A stretch of 64,000 bases of DNA, taken from the NCBI GenBank assembly GCA_014529385.2, contig CM043965.1:64112933-64176932 (forward strand). Reading direction: 5' to 3'. A model generated the notes under the pieces. That model ran no database searches. It saw nothing but the letters and a program-made list of their open reading frames with translations, and was not told where the DNA came from. Source of the stretch: Adiantum capillus-veneris (lineage: Eukaryota > Streptophyta > Polypodiopsida > Polypodiales > Pteridaceae). The position numbers and the translations under genes were made by a program. This document shows positions 34,734 to 45,765 of the stretch, piece after piece. Position 1 is the first letter of the stretch. The number at the start of each line of letters is the position of its first letter.

Positions 34734-35395
34734 CTACAAGGCTAAGTCTAGCAAGTGTGGATACATACAAGAGATTCTTCTTGATCCCAGGTATATAAAG
34801 TGCATCAAGAAGTGTGAAGGAACTGCCATTGTAGTATTAAGCACAATCTTTCCAACTCCCTGAACCGGATAAGAGGCACTGTTGGCACAAGTGACTGAAT
34901 TCCTATGAGGGACAGGCTCGAGAGAGGTAAACAATTCACGATGTGAGGTAATATGCTTTGTAGCACCACTGTCAAAATACCACACATGTGAATCTGCAGC
35001 AACTGACAAGCATGCATCATGTACAGCAGGATTGTAAGTGCACTCTGTGCTAAAAGCCCATTCTACATCAACATCATCACACAGTCTCCTTTCACAGAAG
35101 ACTCAACAATGGTTGCATTTGTAGTGGAACCAGCATTTACAGTGGAGCCACCCTCGTTCTTCTTAGCCTCTTTGGCCTTCAACTTAGGACACGACTTGAT
35201 CAAGTGATCATTAGCTTTACAATAATGGCAATGCATCTTCTTTTTGCCCTTATCACCAAAATTTCTAGACGAATTGCTGCCAGCAGAAGCATTAGGAACA
35301 GAAGTTTTGCCACTCCACAGTAGAACCATAAGAAGTGGCTGCATTGCTGTTACCACCCTTTCTTTGAGAAGCAATAAAAGCCTATTCAATTGCAC
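34734..35395 (-). pseudogene. Copia B2 nucleocapsid knuckle and protease
   Basis: 35395-35063 contains CHYCKANDHLIKSCPK (C-x2-C-x4-H-x4-C) followed by KAKEAKKNEGG. 35009-34734 contains VWYFDSGATKHITSHRELF, the DSGA active site of the copia protease, and the following strand region. A frameshift lies between the two. Confidence 0.88.
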
Positions 35396-35400
35396 GCTGT

Positions 35401-36078
35401 CTAGTCCTGTTTTTTTCTAGAAAGTGACTCTTGAAACAGCAATGTGCATAATGCATCAAACTTGACAACTTCTGGATTTCCTTGGGTCATAAGTCTCCAA
35501 GTACTAGCAAAAGTCTGGTAAGAATCTGGTAAGGCATCAAGAACAGTCTGCACAAGGGAGCTGTCTGAAATGACTTCACCTGCATAAATAAGTTGCTCAT
35601 TGATATCCTTGACACTAGCAAGGAAAGTGTCCATATCATCTTCCTCATGCATAATCTTCGACTCCAGCTCTTTACGCAGCAAAGCAATTTTAGCCTCATT
35701 GCGGCTTGCATAAAGACTAGCCAAAATATCCCAAGCCTGTTTTGCAGATTTTGCTGAACGAATGTGAGGAACAATCGTGCGCTTCATAGGCAAAGCAATC
35801 AATGCATGAGCCTGCGCATCCTTTACATCCCAACGAGCTTGTTGTGCCGTAGGCAAAACAACTCTAATAGCATCAATCCTTGCAGCAAATCCTGCAACAT
35901 CCTCAACATTGCCTACATCCTTAGAACCAGGATGTACATCAATGCCCTCCACAATGTTCCAGACGCCCTTTGACCCAAGAACATTTTGCATCATATAAGC
36001 CCACATAGGGTAGTTGTCCCCATCCAACCTGTCCTCAGCAGCAAACATCTTGAAAACATCTATGTTGTTGTCAGCCAT
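35401..36078 (-). pseudogene. Copia B2 gag
   Basis: Starts at the ATG at 36078 (MADNNIDVFKMFAAEDRLDG) about 350 bp from the PBS; upstream in-frame codons lack a better start. NYPMWAYMMQNVLGSKGVW and ISDSSLVQTVLDALPDSYQT are typical copia gag landmarks (UBN2-type). The frame is open to the C-terminal EWARD-like end near 35401, then shifts to the knuckle. Its 226 residues are normal for a copia gag body. Confidence 0.88.
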
Positions 36079-36425
36079 GGTAAATGTTGTACTTGATGTG
36101 AAAACTTCCTGAAAATAGGAGAAACAAAGCGAGAACAACACGTGCTATATAGCACAAACCATAGAAGACTATAAGGCACCTGTTATGCAAAAAACGACAC
36201 TGACAAACATTCTGCACAAAATGACAAAATAGCCTGTGCAGTACTGCCTGTAGTGGAAACGGAGGCCGAAATGAGCCCGAATCAAAAATCTGAGCAGACC
36301 AAGCTCTACGAGCTATCCCAAAAATTTTGTCGATCTGCGAACGCTTGCCAAACCTCACTGAAATCGGAGAAAGTGAGCAGGCTGTGCTAGAGCAGCTGGC
36401 GACTAAGCCCGAGAGTATGCAACGT

Positions 36426-36437
36426 GCTCTGATACCA
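36426..36437 (-). other. Primer-binding site of copia B2 (initiator tRNA-Met)
   Basis: Minus-strand TGGTATCAGAGC two bases from the 5' LTR. Confidence 0.93.
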
Positions 36438-36439
36438 AT

Positions 36440-36666
36440 TGTTGGAATTAGGGTGGCAAAGAAACGCACACAGCTTGGAGAAGACAAAGGAAGCTCAAGG
36501 CACACAATAGAGAGTGTGTTACTTAGTATGCAATGGAAAGATTGATATCCCTAGAGTGATGGGCGTATATACAATGCTCGGGAGGAAAAACCTCCTAAAG
36601 AGGGAAAAAATGCCCCGGCAGTCCTAGCATGTTCACACAAATCACTAAAACATGTATATGGTAACA
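36440..36666 (-). repeat. 5' LTR of copia B2
   Basis: 227 bp from TGTTGGAATTAGGG to GGTAACA; partner of 31513-31735. Outer flank is TSD ATAAA. Confidence 0.92.
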
Positions 36667-36671
36667 ATAAA

Positions 36672-37149
36672 ACACTTCTGTATCACCAATCGACCATTCG
36701 GCAAGGGTCAACGGGTCCCAAGTAGAAAAGGTAGGTTTTGGCAGATGCCAAAATTAGATTCCGACTCCACAATCATCTTACATACGAGGCCTATATACAA
36801 TGTATATGATTGATTTCATAAAATCGATCAAACCAAGCCCTCAAAAACTAGAAAATGGCTTGAAGGCTACAAAGCGTCAAATTTCACATACGAGGTCAAA
36901 CTGACTCCAAATGGGCCAAAATTGGATGAGTTGCTTCAGGACTATGTAGTGGACAAGTCCATACCTCAAAAGGGACTAACCAACTCCACAAGCCAAGTAG
37001 TCACAAAAATCGGTGATTTCAGAGTCGACAAAGCACGAAGTGATGCCGGCAATACCAAATTTTACCAAATTCAATTTAGAACTTGTTTTAGGTGTATAGA
37101 ATGTGTGTAGGTCAAAATTCTCAAGTTTTGCAAGAAAAAGTTGACTGCT
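36672..37149. other. Unassigned DNA between copia B2 and palindrome array 2
   Basis: No gene recognised. Composition and wording resemble the non-coding leader around array 1. Confidence 0.4.
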
Positions 37150-37744
37150 ATAAATAATCACGATTATTTACTTTTGCAAAATTTTGGCTTGAAAATGGTA
37201 TCATCACCTCACCTATCACTTGTGCACACCTATTACATGCCCAATTTCAAGTATGAGCCAAAATGATCAATTATAACTTGGAAAATTGCCAAAAAACGCA
37301 AAGAAGCCCTTGCGAACCAATTTTTGAGTTATCTGTCATATTTTTTAATCCAAATCACCTCAAACTTCATACACACAGTCTAATCATGCCTAGAACCAAG
37401 TTGCTTCAAAAATGTTCATTATGATGAAAAAGGTAATAATTGCAATTATTTACTTTTTTGCCAAGATGGGGGAAATCGCAACTTCTCCATCATGGGACCA
37501 AAGAACATGATGTCCTAAGTCCATTAACCAAGTTTGGACAAATTTGGAGCTCAAAATCTCAAAATCCCTTTATATCTACTGTTTCAGAGACCTAAAGCCT
37601 AAATATGGCACCATTTTCACTCTGTGCACTCAAATGAGCCCATATTTCACTCAGAGTATCTGTTTGATATATTCTTCAAGCCTATAATACCAAATTTGCA
37701 AAAAGTTGAAAATTTCTTAGCTGTAAATAATCGTGATTATTTAC
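37150..37744. repeat. Palindrome array 2: three palindromes about 286 bp apart
   Basis: Copies at 37150-37171, 37432-37453 and 37723-37744 (spacing 282 and 291 bp). Same arms as array 1 (TAAATAAT / ATTATTTA), centres CACG, TGCA and CGTG. The middle copy keeps an exact 16 bp core AATAATTGCAATTATT. No ORF. It ends 114 bp before element C starts. Confidence 0.88.
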
Positions 37745-37857
37745 TTTGGTTGCAAATTTTTTCTTGGACTTGATGAATTTGGTCTTTACATGTTTTTATG
37801 CATCTATGCATGTTCAAAAATTGATTTGAATCAAATTGGACTCAATTTGTCAGCAAT

Positions 37858-38365
37858 TGTAGACGGTGGAGACAGTCTCAACAGGTGGGAATCATCTCCT
37901 GGAAGCCAAACAGCGGACCAGCCAATAATAACCAGGGTGGTTACCACAATAACCTCAAGAGGCTATAAATAGGACCCATTACATTGTAATCGGGCTGATT
38001 GTACTTTGGGGCTGTTTGCACTCTTTGACTTCTTACTTCTAGTCTCTTGGTTCTAGACTTCTAAGTTGTCTTGAGTGACAATCTCTTCACTTGTAACTCT
38101 ACTTTGTAATCATTAATATAGCGGTCCATTAAGCTTCAGTCTGTAATACCTTGTATTCATAAACTCTGAATCTGAATCTGAAACACTTTTCGATTCATTC
38201 AGTATGCTCCTAGTCCCAGTAGAGTATTTCAATTCAGTAACTATTTAAGCTCAATTTCTATATTCCATTCCAATCTTTTTGACAGAACTGACGACTTCCA
38301 GTAGCTGTAAATTCTAACACTAGAATCAGCTATTTGAAGAGATCAGCTCCAATTTCATTTTGGCA
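37858..38365 (+). repeat. 5' LTR of element C (inner end approximate)
   Basis: Shares GAGACAGTCTCAAC, GGGAATCATCTCCTGG and AGAGGCTATAAATAGGACCC with 44202-44570. CTATAAATA near 37963 is a good TATA box. The last matching base to the 3' copy is at 38240, where that copy is truncated. The inner end is uncertain: CTAACA near 38312 or TTTCA near 38364 are candidates. No standard PBS is recognised. Confidence 0.8.
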
Positions 38366-38435
38366 ATCAGGGTGGCTAGAGCTGTTTGCTCATTGACCAT
38401 ACCGCTTCTCCTAGTTTGAATTTTCAGCTGAAGAT

Positions 38436-40486
38436 ATGGCACCCAAAACCAGCCGTGGTCGAAAACCATCCTACCGCATTGACCCTATTCCTGAGGAGTC
38501 GAAAAGAGATTCTGATCCTAAGATTGAACCGGGAACTGAGACTGAGGCTCCGGAGGAGCACAGTCAAGCTGATGAGGCTAAGAGCTCTCAACACTCCAAT
38601 CAGTCTAGAGGAAGAAGGGCTGAGAGGGAAGAAGGGCTGAGAGGGAAGAACGCAAGGCCAGGAGTTCTCGGACCACACGATGGGATGAAGGAGCCAAAGG
38701 CAGGAAAGGTAGTCACCACAGTTCTAGTAGAAAAGCCAGGGAAGAAACAGAAATTGAGACTGCATAAGAAATTGACTGGGATGCAGATACAGACCATTAC
38801 AAGAAATCTTCAAAAAGGATTCAGGTTCCTAAGATGAGAAGAGACCGAAACGATGGTGATTGACATGATTACACCTCTTCATTGAAAATTTCTTTTCGAG
38901 CATTAAGGGTGGGAAGAAAGATGACCCGGATGTTCATATCCAAGCCTTCGAACAATATGCTGAGTTGAAAAACATTGATGAAGATGACTGGGGGAATACT
39001 TTCCTCAAACATTAAAGGAGGCATCCAAGAAATAGTACTACCATTACCCAGCTTGCCAACTCAAATCATATAAAAAACTACTCATAGCTTTCCGACTGGA
39101 ATACTCAGATAACACATGAGATGAGGATATCCTCTATGAACTAGATAAGATAAAGCAAAGGAAATTATTAGTCAAAAGCTATGTTGAGAAAATCAAGGAA
39201 CTGACTAGGCAGCTAAGGAATCACCATCAAAAAAACGGTTGCGGGCATGGTTTTTAAATGGTTTCCGTAGTAAGAAGATTAGGAGCAGGACATTCCTACA
39301 CCAACAAAGAAATTTAATGATCTGGTGTAGCGAGCCCTGAAGCTGGAATAGTAGGCTAAGAAGGAAAGAAGTCATAAGAAGAGGAGGTCCAGTAATAGCA
39401 GTACTTCTATTGAGAACTTTGATTCCAGTAAGACCTCTGGTAGTTCTGAAAGCAGATCAGATGAGATGAGCAAAGACAAGACTAAGAAGGGGTCTTGGTC
39501 TAGGAAGATTGATGAGATGGCCCGGTAGATTGCTGAAATCAGCTAGACTAGACAACCAGTAAGAAGAGTGGAAACCTAGTGTTCAAAGTGTAAATCCAAA
39601 TACCATGTTTCCAATGAATGTCCACAGTGTACTTACCGCAAAGCTTACGGCCATCTATGGAACAATTGTGACATTCGCATTCATCATTTTAAGAAGGTGA
39701 AAGATCTATTTGTTTTGGCATTTACCAATGCCGAACCAATAAAAGTGGAGTCTACCAGTGTACCCGAAGAAGAGAAATTAGGTATCAGCGGTGCTGGTAC
39801 GAGGCGCGACAGATACCAAGGAGGTACTGGCGGGGATCGGGGTCGTGGTAATGTCCAGAGTCAAAGTCTGAATTGCTATACTTGTGGCAAGTATGAGCAT
39901 TTTGCAGCTCAGTGTCCAGAAAAACCTGTTTTACTGCGGCTACTACATGTAGCAAAGGGGTAGTGATTGAAGAATCCCAGTTAAAATCCCAGTTAATTCA
40001 CCAAAACCAGTTAATCCTGAAAGTAGCAAATGGGCTCAACAGAGAGGTGTGGAAAGCCAAGGGTAAAGAAAAGGTGGTTGATGAATGGCAGGAGCAGAGA
40101 GAATGGGTGGCAAAAATCATAGAGGATTTAGCCAAGAAGCTGCTAGAGCAGCCAGAGAATTCTGATGCTCGGGTCATTCAAAAGATACCAACAAAGTCTC
40201 CTGAGAAAGCACAACCAGATCAATCAGGGTCAGGAACACATGAGACCATGTTGGCTGCAGTTCAGGGACGATGGAAGAATTAGGGACTGACAAGGAAACT
40301 AAAAGCACTAGAATAAAGGAATGGTGTTGTGCAAATACTACCAATTCTTCAAGTTCTGATAGCAACTCCGATCATGAGAAGGAGGAAATTCATGTCAAAA
40401 TTTGTGACAGAATTCAGAAAGTCGCAGTGGAGTTAGAGGACATTAGAAAAAATTTGCCTGAAACGGCGAATTTCATCAAATATTGA
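38436..40486 (+). pseudogene. Gag polyprotein of element C
   Basis: Starts MAPKTSRGRKPSYRIDPIPE with a Glu/Lys-rich N-terminus. The capsid-like part at about 38900-39240 is frame-broken (IQAFEQYAELKNIDEDDW, AFRLEYSDNT, DILYELDKIKQRKLLVKSYV). Two knuckle-like clusters follow: CSKCKSKYHVSNECPQC near 39578 and NCYTCGKYEHFAAQCPEKP near 39875. A long charged linker runs to 40486 (EEWVAKIIEDLAKKLLEQPE, EEIHVKICDRIQKVAVELED). Many stops and frameshifts. Confidence 0.72.
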
Positions 40487-40589
40487 AGAAAGGCTGAGGC
40501 AGAAGCCAGAACGATTGACTTGGCTGCTATCAGAGATGATGAAATGCCAGTGATCCACGTAGATTATAAAGTTAGGAAATAGTGGGAGC

Positions 40590-40940
40590 CACTATCTGGT
40601 GTCATACTAGAGGCGGAGCACGGGTAAACATCCTAGGGGCACATCTTCAGCAAAGGATGGGAATTACAAATTTGAAACCTGCACCTTTCAAAGTTTGAAT
40701 GGCGGAACATCGGGTAGTGTAGGCAACTGGTATGATAGAAGGCATGCAGATAAGAGTGGGCAAGGAAAAGTTCAAAACTAGCTTCCTAGTATTAGACGTG
40801 CAAGGCACATATGGAATGCTATTAGGGCACCCATGGTTGCGAATGGCACAGGCTGTTCACGACTATGCTAATCAGATGCTGACAATACAAGGCATCAGTA
40901 GCAAAATTCAAATTTGGACGAACAACACTAGGAGCTAGAA
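40590..40940 (+). pseudogene. Decayed retropepsin of element C
   Basis: Fragments in order: RGGARVNILGAHLQQRMGIT (GARVNIL resembles the strand after the DTG active site, which itself is not readable), MIEGMQIRVGKEKFKTSFLV and GMLLGHPWLRMAQAVHDYAN with the conserved LLG-PWL strand. Stops lie between. The catalytic Asp is lost. Confidence 0.68.
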
Positions 40941-41048
40941 AAAGGAGGTGAGACCTGAAGAGCTTTGCCAGAAGTATAAGGTGAAGAAAATTGAGAGGAT
41001 GTTGGCAGCAATGAATTTTTTTCATTAGCCGAGATAGATCTCAACGCA

Positions 41049-42310
41049 GTGTTACTGGACAAAGATCATGCTAAAAAGCAAAAGAAGCAATTTCCAGTCC
41101 AGTTCACTAAGCAAAACTTTGGAGAAAGCCAAGTTCAGCTAATTGGAAGACCAGAAGAACCAATTAATTCCAGTATACTAGTGGATTCTAAACACTTGGA
41201 AGAAGTGACTGAGAATCAGAATGGCAGTTCAGAACAGAATGGAAGTTCAGAAATCAGAGGACCGTCCTAGGATTACGTTGAGGAGTCAACCAAGAGAAAA
41301 GGCGGAGGCCCTAGCTGGTTACTTCCAGATGATCAGGAAATAGAGGAATGGAATTTCGGTTTTGAGGAAAATCCTAGATTGAACAAAGTCAACAAGCATC
41401 TGAACTCTAAGATGGAAGAGAAGGCCCGACATATGTTCCAGCAGTACAAGGATGTGTTCGCATGGGAACATACTGATCTTAAAGGAGTAGATCCAGAATT
41501 ATGTCAACATAGAATACCATTGAAACCGGATGCTAGACTAGTACGGCTGCAGCGATACAAAATGAATCCAAATTACAGTAATAAGGTCAAGGAAGAGAAT
41601 GATAACCTCTAAAGGCTGGGTTCATTACTGAAGTAGCTAGTAGTGACTGGTTGTTCCCTATTGTGGTGGTACCCAAGAAAAATGGAAAGCTCATAGTGTG
41701 TGTGGATTATAGGAAAGTGAACGCTCAAACAATTAAGGATCCATTTCCATTACCATTTACGGATATGTTGCTTGATGAAATCATAGGATATGATATGTAT
41801 AGTTTTATGGATGGTTATAGTGGCTATAACCAATTACAGATTGCTTTTGAAGACGAGAATAAAATCACTTTTATTACTGAGTGGGGAGCATTCATGTATC
41901 TGGTAATACCATTTGGTCTTTGCAACACACCAGCCACTTTTCAACAATGTATGATGGAAATATTCAGTGAATTCCTTCACCGATTCCTTGCTTTATGGAT
42001 AATTTTACTATATATTCAACGAAGGAGAAGCATTTACTTTTGCTTGAAATGGTTTTCCAGCGCTGTCAGGGAAAGAGGATTTGTTTGAATCCATTCGAAT
42101 CTGTTTTCTTAGTCTGGAAAGGATAGCTATGGGACACGCAATGTCTAGAAATGGTATAGAAATGGCCAATGACAAGATCCAGTGTGTCCAACATGCCAAG
42201 GCGCCTCGGAATGTGTCAGAGTTAAGCTCTTTTCTTGGATATATCAATTTTTATCAAAGATTTTTGCATAAGTTTGCTTCCCAGGCATTACCTTGTATGA
42301 ACTTAGAAAG
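41049..42310 (+). pseudogene. Reverse transcriptase of element C
   Basis: 41379-41612 has QYKDVFAWEHTDLKGVDPEL and the entry region. 41651-42088 has FPIVVVPKKNGKLIVCVDYR, NAQTIKDPFPLPFTDML, YSFMDGYSGYNQLQIAF and VIPFGLCNTPATFQQCM. At 41992-42006, one frame away, the catalytic box reads FMDNF with Asn for the second Asp. GHAMSRNGIEMANDKIQ and LSSFLGYINFYQRFLHKFAS close the palm and connection. Reading stops near 42310 (KTSKFSW), where RNase H should begin, and unrelated sequence follows. The D-to-N change matches E1. Confidence 0.85.
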
Positions 42311-43563
42311 AAGACCAGCAAGTTTAGTTGGACAGACCCCAACACAGACTAGCCAGACCAGTATGAAGGTCAGCAGTCAAGTGATCAATAAGCTGGAGAT
42401 CAGCAACCCAACAACACTGGGAATTCATCAGTGCACCAGTCACAGCACAGTACGGATGAGAAAGGGAAAGGCAAATCTTTGACTGAGTTTTTAAATGGTG
42501 ATAAGTAACATTCATTGCAGCTTATCACACTAAACAGGAGACTAAGATATCAGCAAGCTCCTTTAACCAGGAGGTATCTTGAGGATGATGACCTTTGTCT
42601 GATCTCGAACGGTTTCAGTGACTGTATGTCGGCGCCAGAGAAATGGTCCAACATTGGAAATCAGCTGCTTTCCATGACCAAGAGGTGTGCCAACTACCTG
42701 AGCATCCTAGCAAAATTCAATTACTAGAAAGAATACATGAATGGGTACTAAATTCTGGTGACAAAATAGTTAATCCACACTAGCACCGGCAGTCTACTGC
42801 AGATTGTCATTCCCTAGCCATTGAATTAGAGCTCTTGCTTTGGGGAACAAGCCAGCCTATAAATGTATGAAGGATGTTAGAGGTCAATTAAAAGAGGTTT
42901 TACTACAAATGAAAATTGCCAGGAGAGTTCTGGACCATAGGGTACAAGCTATTCTTGAAGATCAGGCTACCACCAGTAAAGGACCTTCAACTCAAATGAC
43001 AGTAGGATAACAAGCAACTACTCTCCGAAGACTGTTTCAACTGGTCAGAGTAACTAGAAAAATGATGCAGCAAGAGAGTCAGGCTGTCCTCAATTTTCCA
43101 GAATTTGTACCCGATTCTCCCAGCCCTCTTGTATGCTTTACCAGTCAGAGAAGATAAGCTGCCTAGGTTTTTCCCAACATTGTATCCTCAACATCCAGAA
43201 CCAGTAGATCGGCTTACATATTACAATATTACTGATAATCTTCGAGATTGGTATGAGCGATCTACAGTCGAATGGAAAACCTGGCAAACACTGCTCAATG
43301 ATGCTCTTCAATTAAATGATCCTGGGGAACTAAAGGAGGAGATACAAAGAATTAAGTTGTGCATGGGGCAATGGAAAATCCAACTTAGAGGTCTTAACAA
43401 GATCACAAACCAGCTGCTGCAACTTACTATGGAGTCCTCTAAAATCCCAGAAAAGAATGTTACGGCTAAACCAGGTCTGGTCCTGGGACCACAGTACAGA
43501 GAGATGGCTAAGATTCTCTTTGAAGCTAGGATTAAAACAAATCAGCCTCTTTCAGAAGGATAG
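42311..43563 (+). pseudogene. Unknown ORFs of element C replacing RNase H/integrase
   Basis: 42515-42727 and 43105-43563 with degraded coding between them. The longer one (152 residues) is helical and charged: LPRFFPTLYPQHPEPVDRLT, NITDNLRDWYERSTVEWKTW, LNDPGELKEEIQRIKLCMGQ and LRGLNKITNQLLQLTME. No zinc finger, catalytic triad, signal peptide or membrane segment is seen. Position between RT and the 3' LTR suggests an extra ORF as known in some plant gypsy lineages, but the absence of RNase H and integrase makes this copy non-autonomous. I do not recognise the family. Confidence 0.4.
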
Positions 43564-43590
43564 ATCCATACAACTTCGCATTGTCACAAA

Positions 43591-43824
43591 TTGGCCAGAA
43601 CTCGTCTAACAAAATCCAAACACACGCTCTATGATCCCAACACCAAAACCTATCATCCTCTCACGCCTTATGAAGTAGAAATGACCACAAAAAGGCAGGA
43701 TCAGATTGAGCAGGAGGCCATTTACAGACTTATCCAGAAGGAAAATGCTGGCACTGGGACTTTTGAAACACCAACACGACCAAAGGGCAAGAGGAAGTGG
43801 GTTCAGTGGAAGGATGCTGGGTAG
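43591..43824 (+). CDS. Small basic ORF near 3' end of element C, unknown
   Basis: 77 residues: MARTRLTKSKHTLYDPNTKT, YHPLTPYEVEMTTKRQDQIE, QEAIYRLIQKENAGTGTFET and a basic end PKGKRKWVQWKDAG. It follows the unknown ORF by 28 bp and is followed by a 33 bp repeat. Charged and probably soluble. No family recognised; may continue the upstream ORF's protein in an ancestral frame. Confidence 0.4.
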   Translation: MARTRLTKSKHTLYDPNTKTYHPLTPYEVEMTTKRQDQIEQEAIYRLIQKENAGTGTFETPTRPKGKRKWVQWKDAG

Positions 43825-43830
43825 TTCCAT

Positions 43831-43930
43831 CTCAGAATCCGGTGGTGGATTTTTCCAACCGTTCTCAGAATCAGACGGTGGATTTTTTCAACCAGTTTTC
43901 AGAATCAGATGGTGGATTTTTTCAGTAAGG
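43831..43930. repeat. Three tandem copies of a 33-34 bp unit in element C
   Basis: Units start at 43831, 43864 and about 43898, each with TCAGAATC(C/A)G(G/A) followed by GGTGGATTTTT and CAACC. In one frame they encode SESGGGFFQP and SESDGGFFQP, so they may have been an in-frame peptide repeat. Confidence 0.88.
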
Positions 43931-44184
43931 TGTTGGCGTTTCTTTGGCTAGACACCCATGGAATTACAACTATAGGGGTGTCAAGCACTCAACAAGCATG
44001 AAGTATGGTATAAAGCTAGAAATACTAGGAGAGCTAGCTACTTCAGAAGAATACTATCATGAGGAACATAGGCCAACTCAGGAGGAACATTGGCGAACTC
44101 AGCAAGCAGGCAAAGAGGTTCCTCAACACCTCAGAAGGATCATACGGTGATTTTTTCAAAAAATTTGGAGTCTTACCAAAATTC

Positions 44185-44201
44185 AAGAAAGAAGGGGAGG
44201 A
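44185..44201 (+). other. Polypurine tract of element C
   Basis: AAGAAAGAAGGGGAGGA directly abuts the 3' LTR start at 44202; second-strand priming site. Confidence 0.9.
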
Positions 44202-44570
44202 TGTAGAAGGTAGAGACAGTCTCAACATGTGGGAATCATCTCCTGGAAGCCGAACAGCAAACCAGCCAGTAATTACCAGGGCGGTTACCACAGTAACCTC
44301 AAGAGGCTATAAATAGGACCCATTACATTGTAATCGGACTGATTGTACTTTGGGGTTGTTTGCACTCTTTGACTTCTTACTTCTAGTCCTCAAAACTTTC
44401 TTGAGTGACAATCTCTTCACTTGTAACTCTACTCTGTAATCATTAATACAATGGTCCATTAAGCTTCAGTCTATAATACCTTGTATTCATAAACTCTGAA
44501 TTTGAATCTGAAACACTTTTCCAGTCATTCAGTCTGTTCCTAGTCCCAATAGAGTATTTCAGTTCAGTAA
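44202..44570 (+). repeat. 3' LTR of element C, truncated by E2
   Basis: Matches 37858-38240 closely and stops at TTCAGTAA, corresponding to 38240 in the 5' LTR. The next base starts the E2 LTR. Confidence 0.9.
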
Positions 44571-45268
44571 TGTGAGCTAACGGTGCTCACTTCTTTCCTT
44601 CTCGCGCTTCCTACTCCCTCCTCGGTTGTCACATTGTAGTTGCGTCTGTTGTGTTGCAATTGTAGGTAAGAGCTCTATGCATTGATGTAAGCATTTCATA
44701 GTATTTCGTAGTTGTTGGCATCACCGCAGCCTTCTCTCATCATAAGTAGGAATGTACACTTCAAAATCAAAAACTAAGTGTAGACGAGGTATTGGGGCAT
44801 CATTGTTAAGCATTTAGATGCGTTGAAAATTTCTTCAACAACAACAAATAGAGGACAAGGTAGAGAGCATGGTGTACATCAAGGAGGTGGCCGTTTTGAC
44901 AAGGTCAAAAATCCATTGATGTTAATAACCGTGATTTTTGCACTTAACCTAAAGTGGGATTTGAGACCATAAACATGTGTGCTTAGGTCTTATAAACATG
45001 TCCTAGAAGTTTTGTTACATTTGGATGTCATTTGTTGTTGTAATGGATGTGATATGTTTGCCGATGAGCGATTGGCTTTTGGTGTTTTTAGTCACTTGAG
45101 TGTAGCTTGAGTTAGATGCGAATCATTTGTTGTTTTCCGAGAGATTGACAACCTCTTGTAGCCTCTATGCACTAGTCGAGTCAGCTTCATCCCATGGATT
45201 GACAATTTAGTCGTGGTTCTTGCTAAATCTGCAATAAGATAGGAGTGAGGTTAGACACCCATCCCACA
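44571..45268 (+). repeat. LTR of a second E-type element (E2)
   Basis: 698 bp, TGTGAGCTAA to TCCCACA, homologous to the E1 LTR with about 75 bp extra near 44830-44900. No PBS follows (GGTGACCTTAGACC instead of TGGTGCCGC), but the downstream leader wording and a palindrome array resemble E1's 5' region, so I take it as a 5' LTR with a short deletion at its inner edge. Confidence 0.75.
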
Positions 45269-45765
45269 GGTGACCTTAGACCAATCCTACAAGGTAAAAG
45301 TATCTTTGGTTCACCAAAATTTTACTACTTTACTTTAGGTAGAATTCAACAATAGGACTTTTGAGATCTTAGGGAGATGTGAGTGGGCATACAGCTTGCC
45401 CAAGTCATCGACGTTTGACAATTTTGTTGTAGTTATTGTGGTTAGAGAGTGAGTGATTTGTGAGGTGTTGAAAGTATAAAATAGTCCGTGTGTGGTAGTA
45501 AAGCGTTTTTCTACTCATGAATACAAAAAAACCCCATAGGATGTATAGGAGTAGGGTAGGTAGAACTTGTGATTGAGATTTAGAGTTGATCACCATAGAA
45601 TAAATTTACTTGTTTGCAGTTGTAATCTTAAGAAGTGAATTTTAGAAAGAGAAATGCAACAAACAAGCATCAGTGGTTGGTTGAACATGGTTGGGGGTTG
45701 CTGGGCATAAAATAATTATACATCTGTAAGAGATCTAGGCGAGAAAATTGTAATTTTTCATTAGC

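Larger units (their letters stand above)
31513..36666 (-). mobile_element. Ty1/copia element B2, complete with TSD ATAAA
   Basis: 5,154 bp bounded by LTRs of about 225 bp, with TSD ATAAA at 31508-31512 and 36667-36671. Minus-strand order is PBS, gag, CCHC knuckle, protease, integrase, RT, RNase H, PPT. The coding region has many frameshifts and the LTRs have diverged visibly, so it is older than B1. Confidence 0.94.
37858..44570 (+). mobile_element. Ty3/gypsy element C, lacking RNase H and integrase
   Basis: Bounded left by an LTR starting TGTAGACGG at 37858 and right by a truncated 3' LTR starting TGTAGAAGG at 44202, preceded by a clear polypurine tract. Between them: gag with knuckles, a decayed protease, RT up to the RT-RNase H connection, then about 1.8 kb of ORFs that match no pol domain I know. 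The 3' LTR is cut at 44570 exactly where the E2 LTR begins. No target duplication can be checked because of that. Confidence 0.85.

Noticed and set aside
11872-45268. A single 33 kb element bounded by the two E-type LTRs
   Set aside because: The flanks do not match (CACAG versus GGTGA), the second LTR starts exactly inside element C's LTR, and it is followed by its own leader-like palindrome array.
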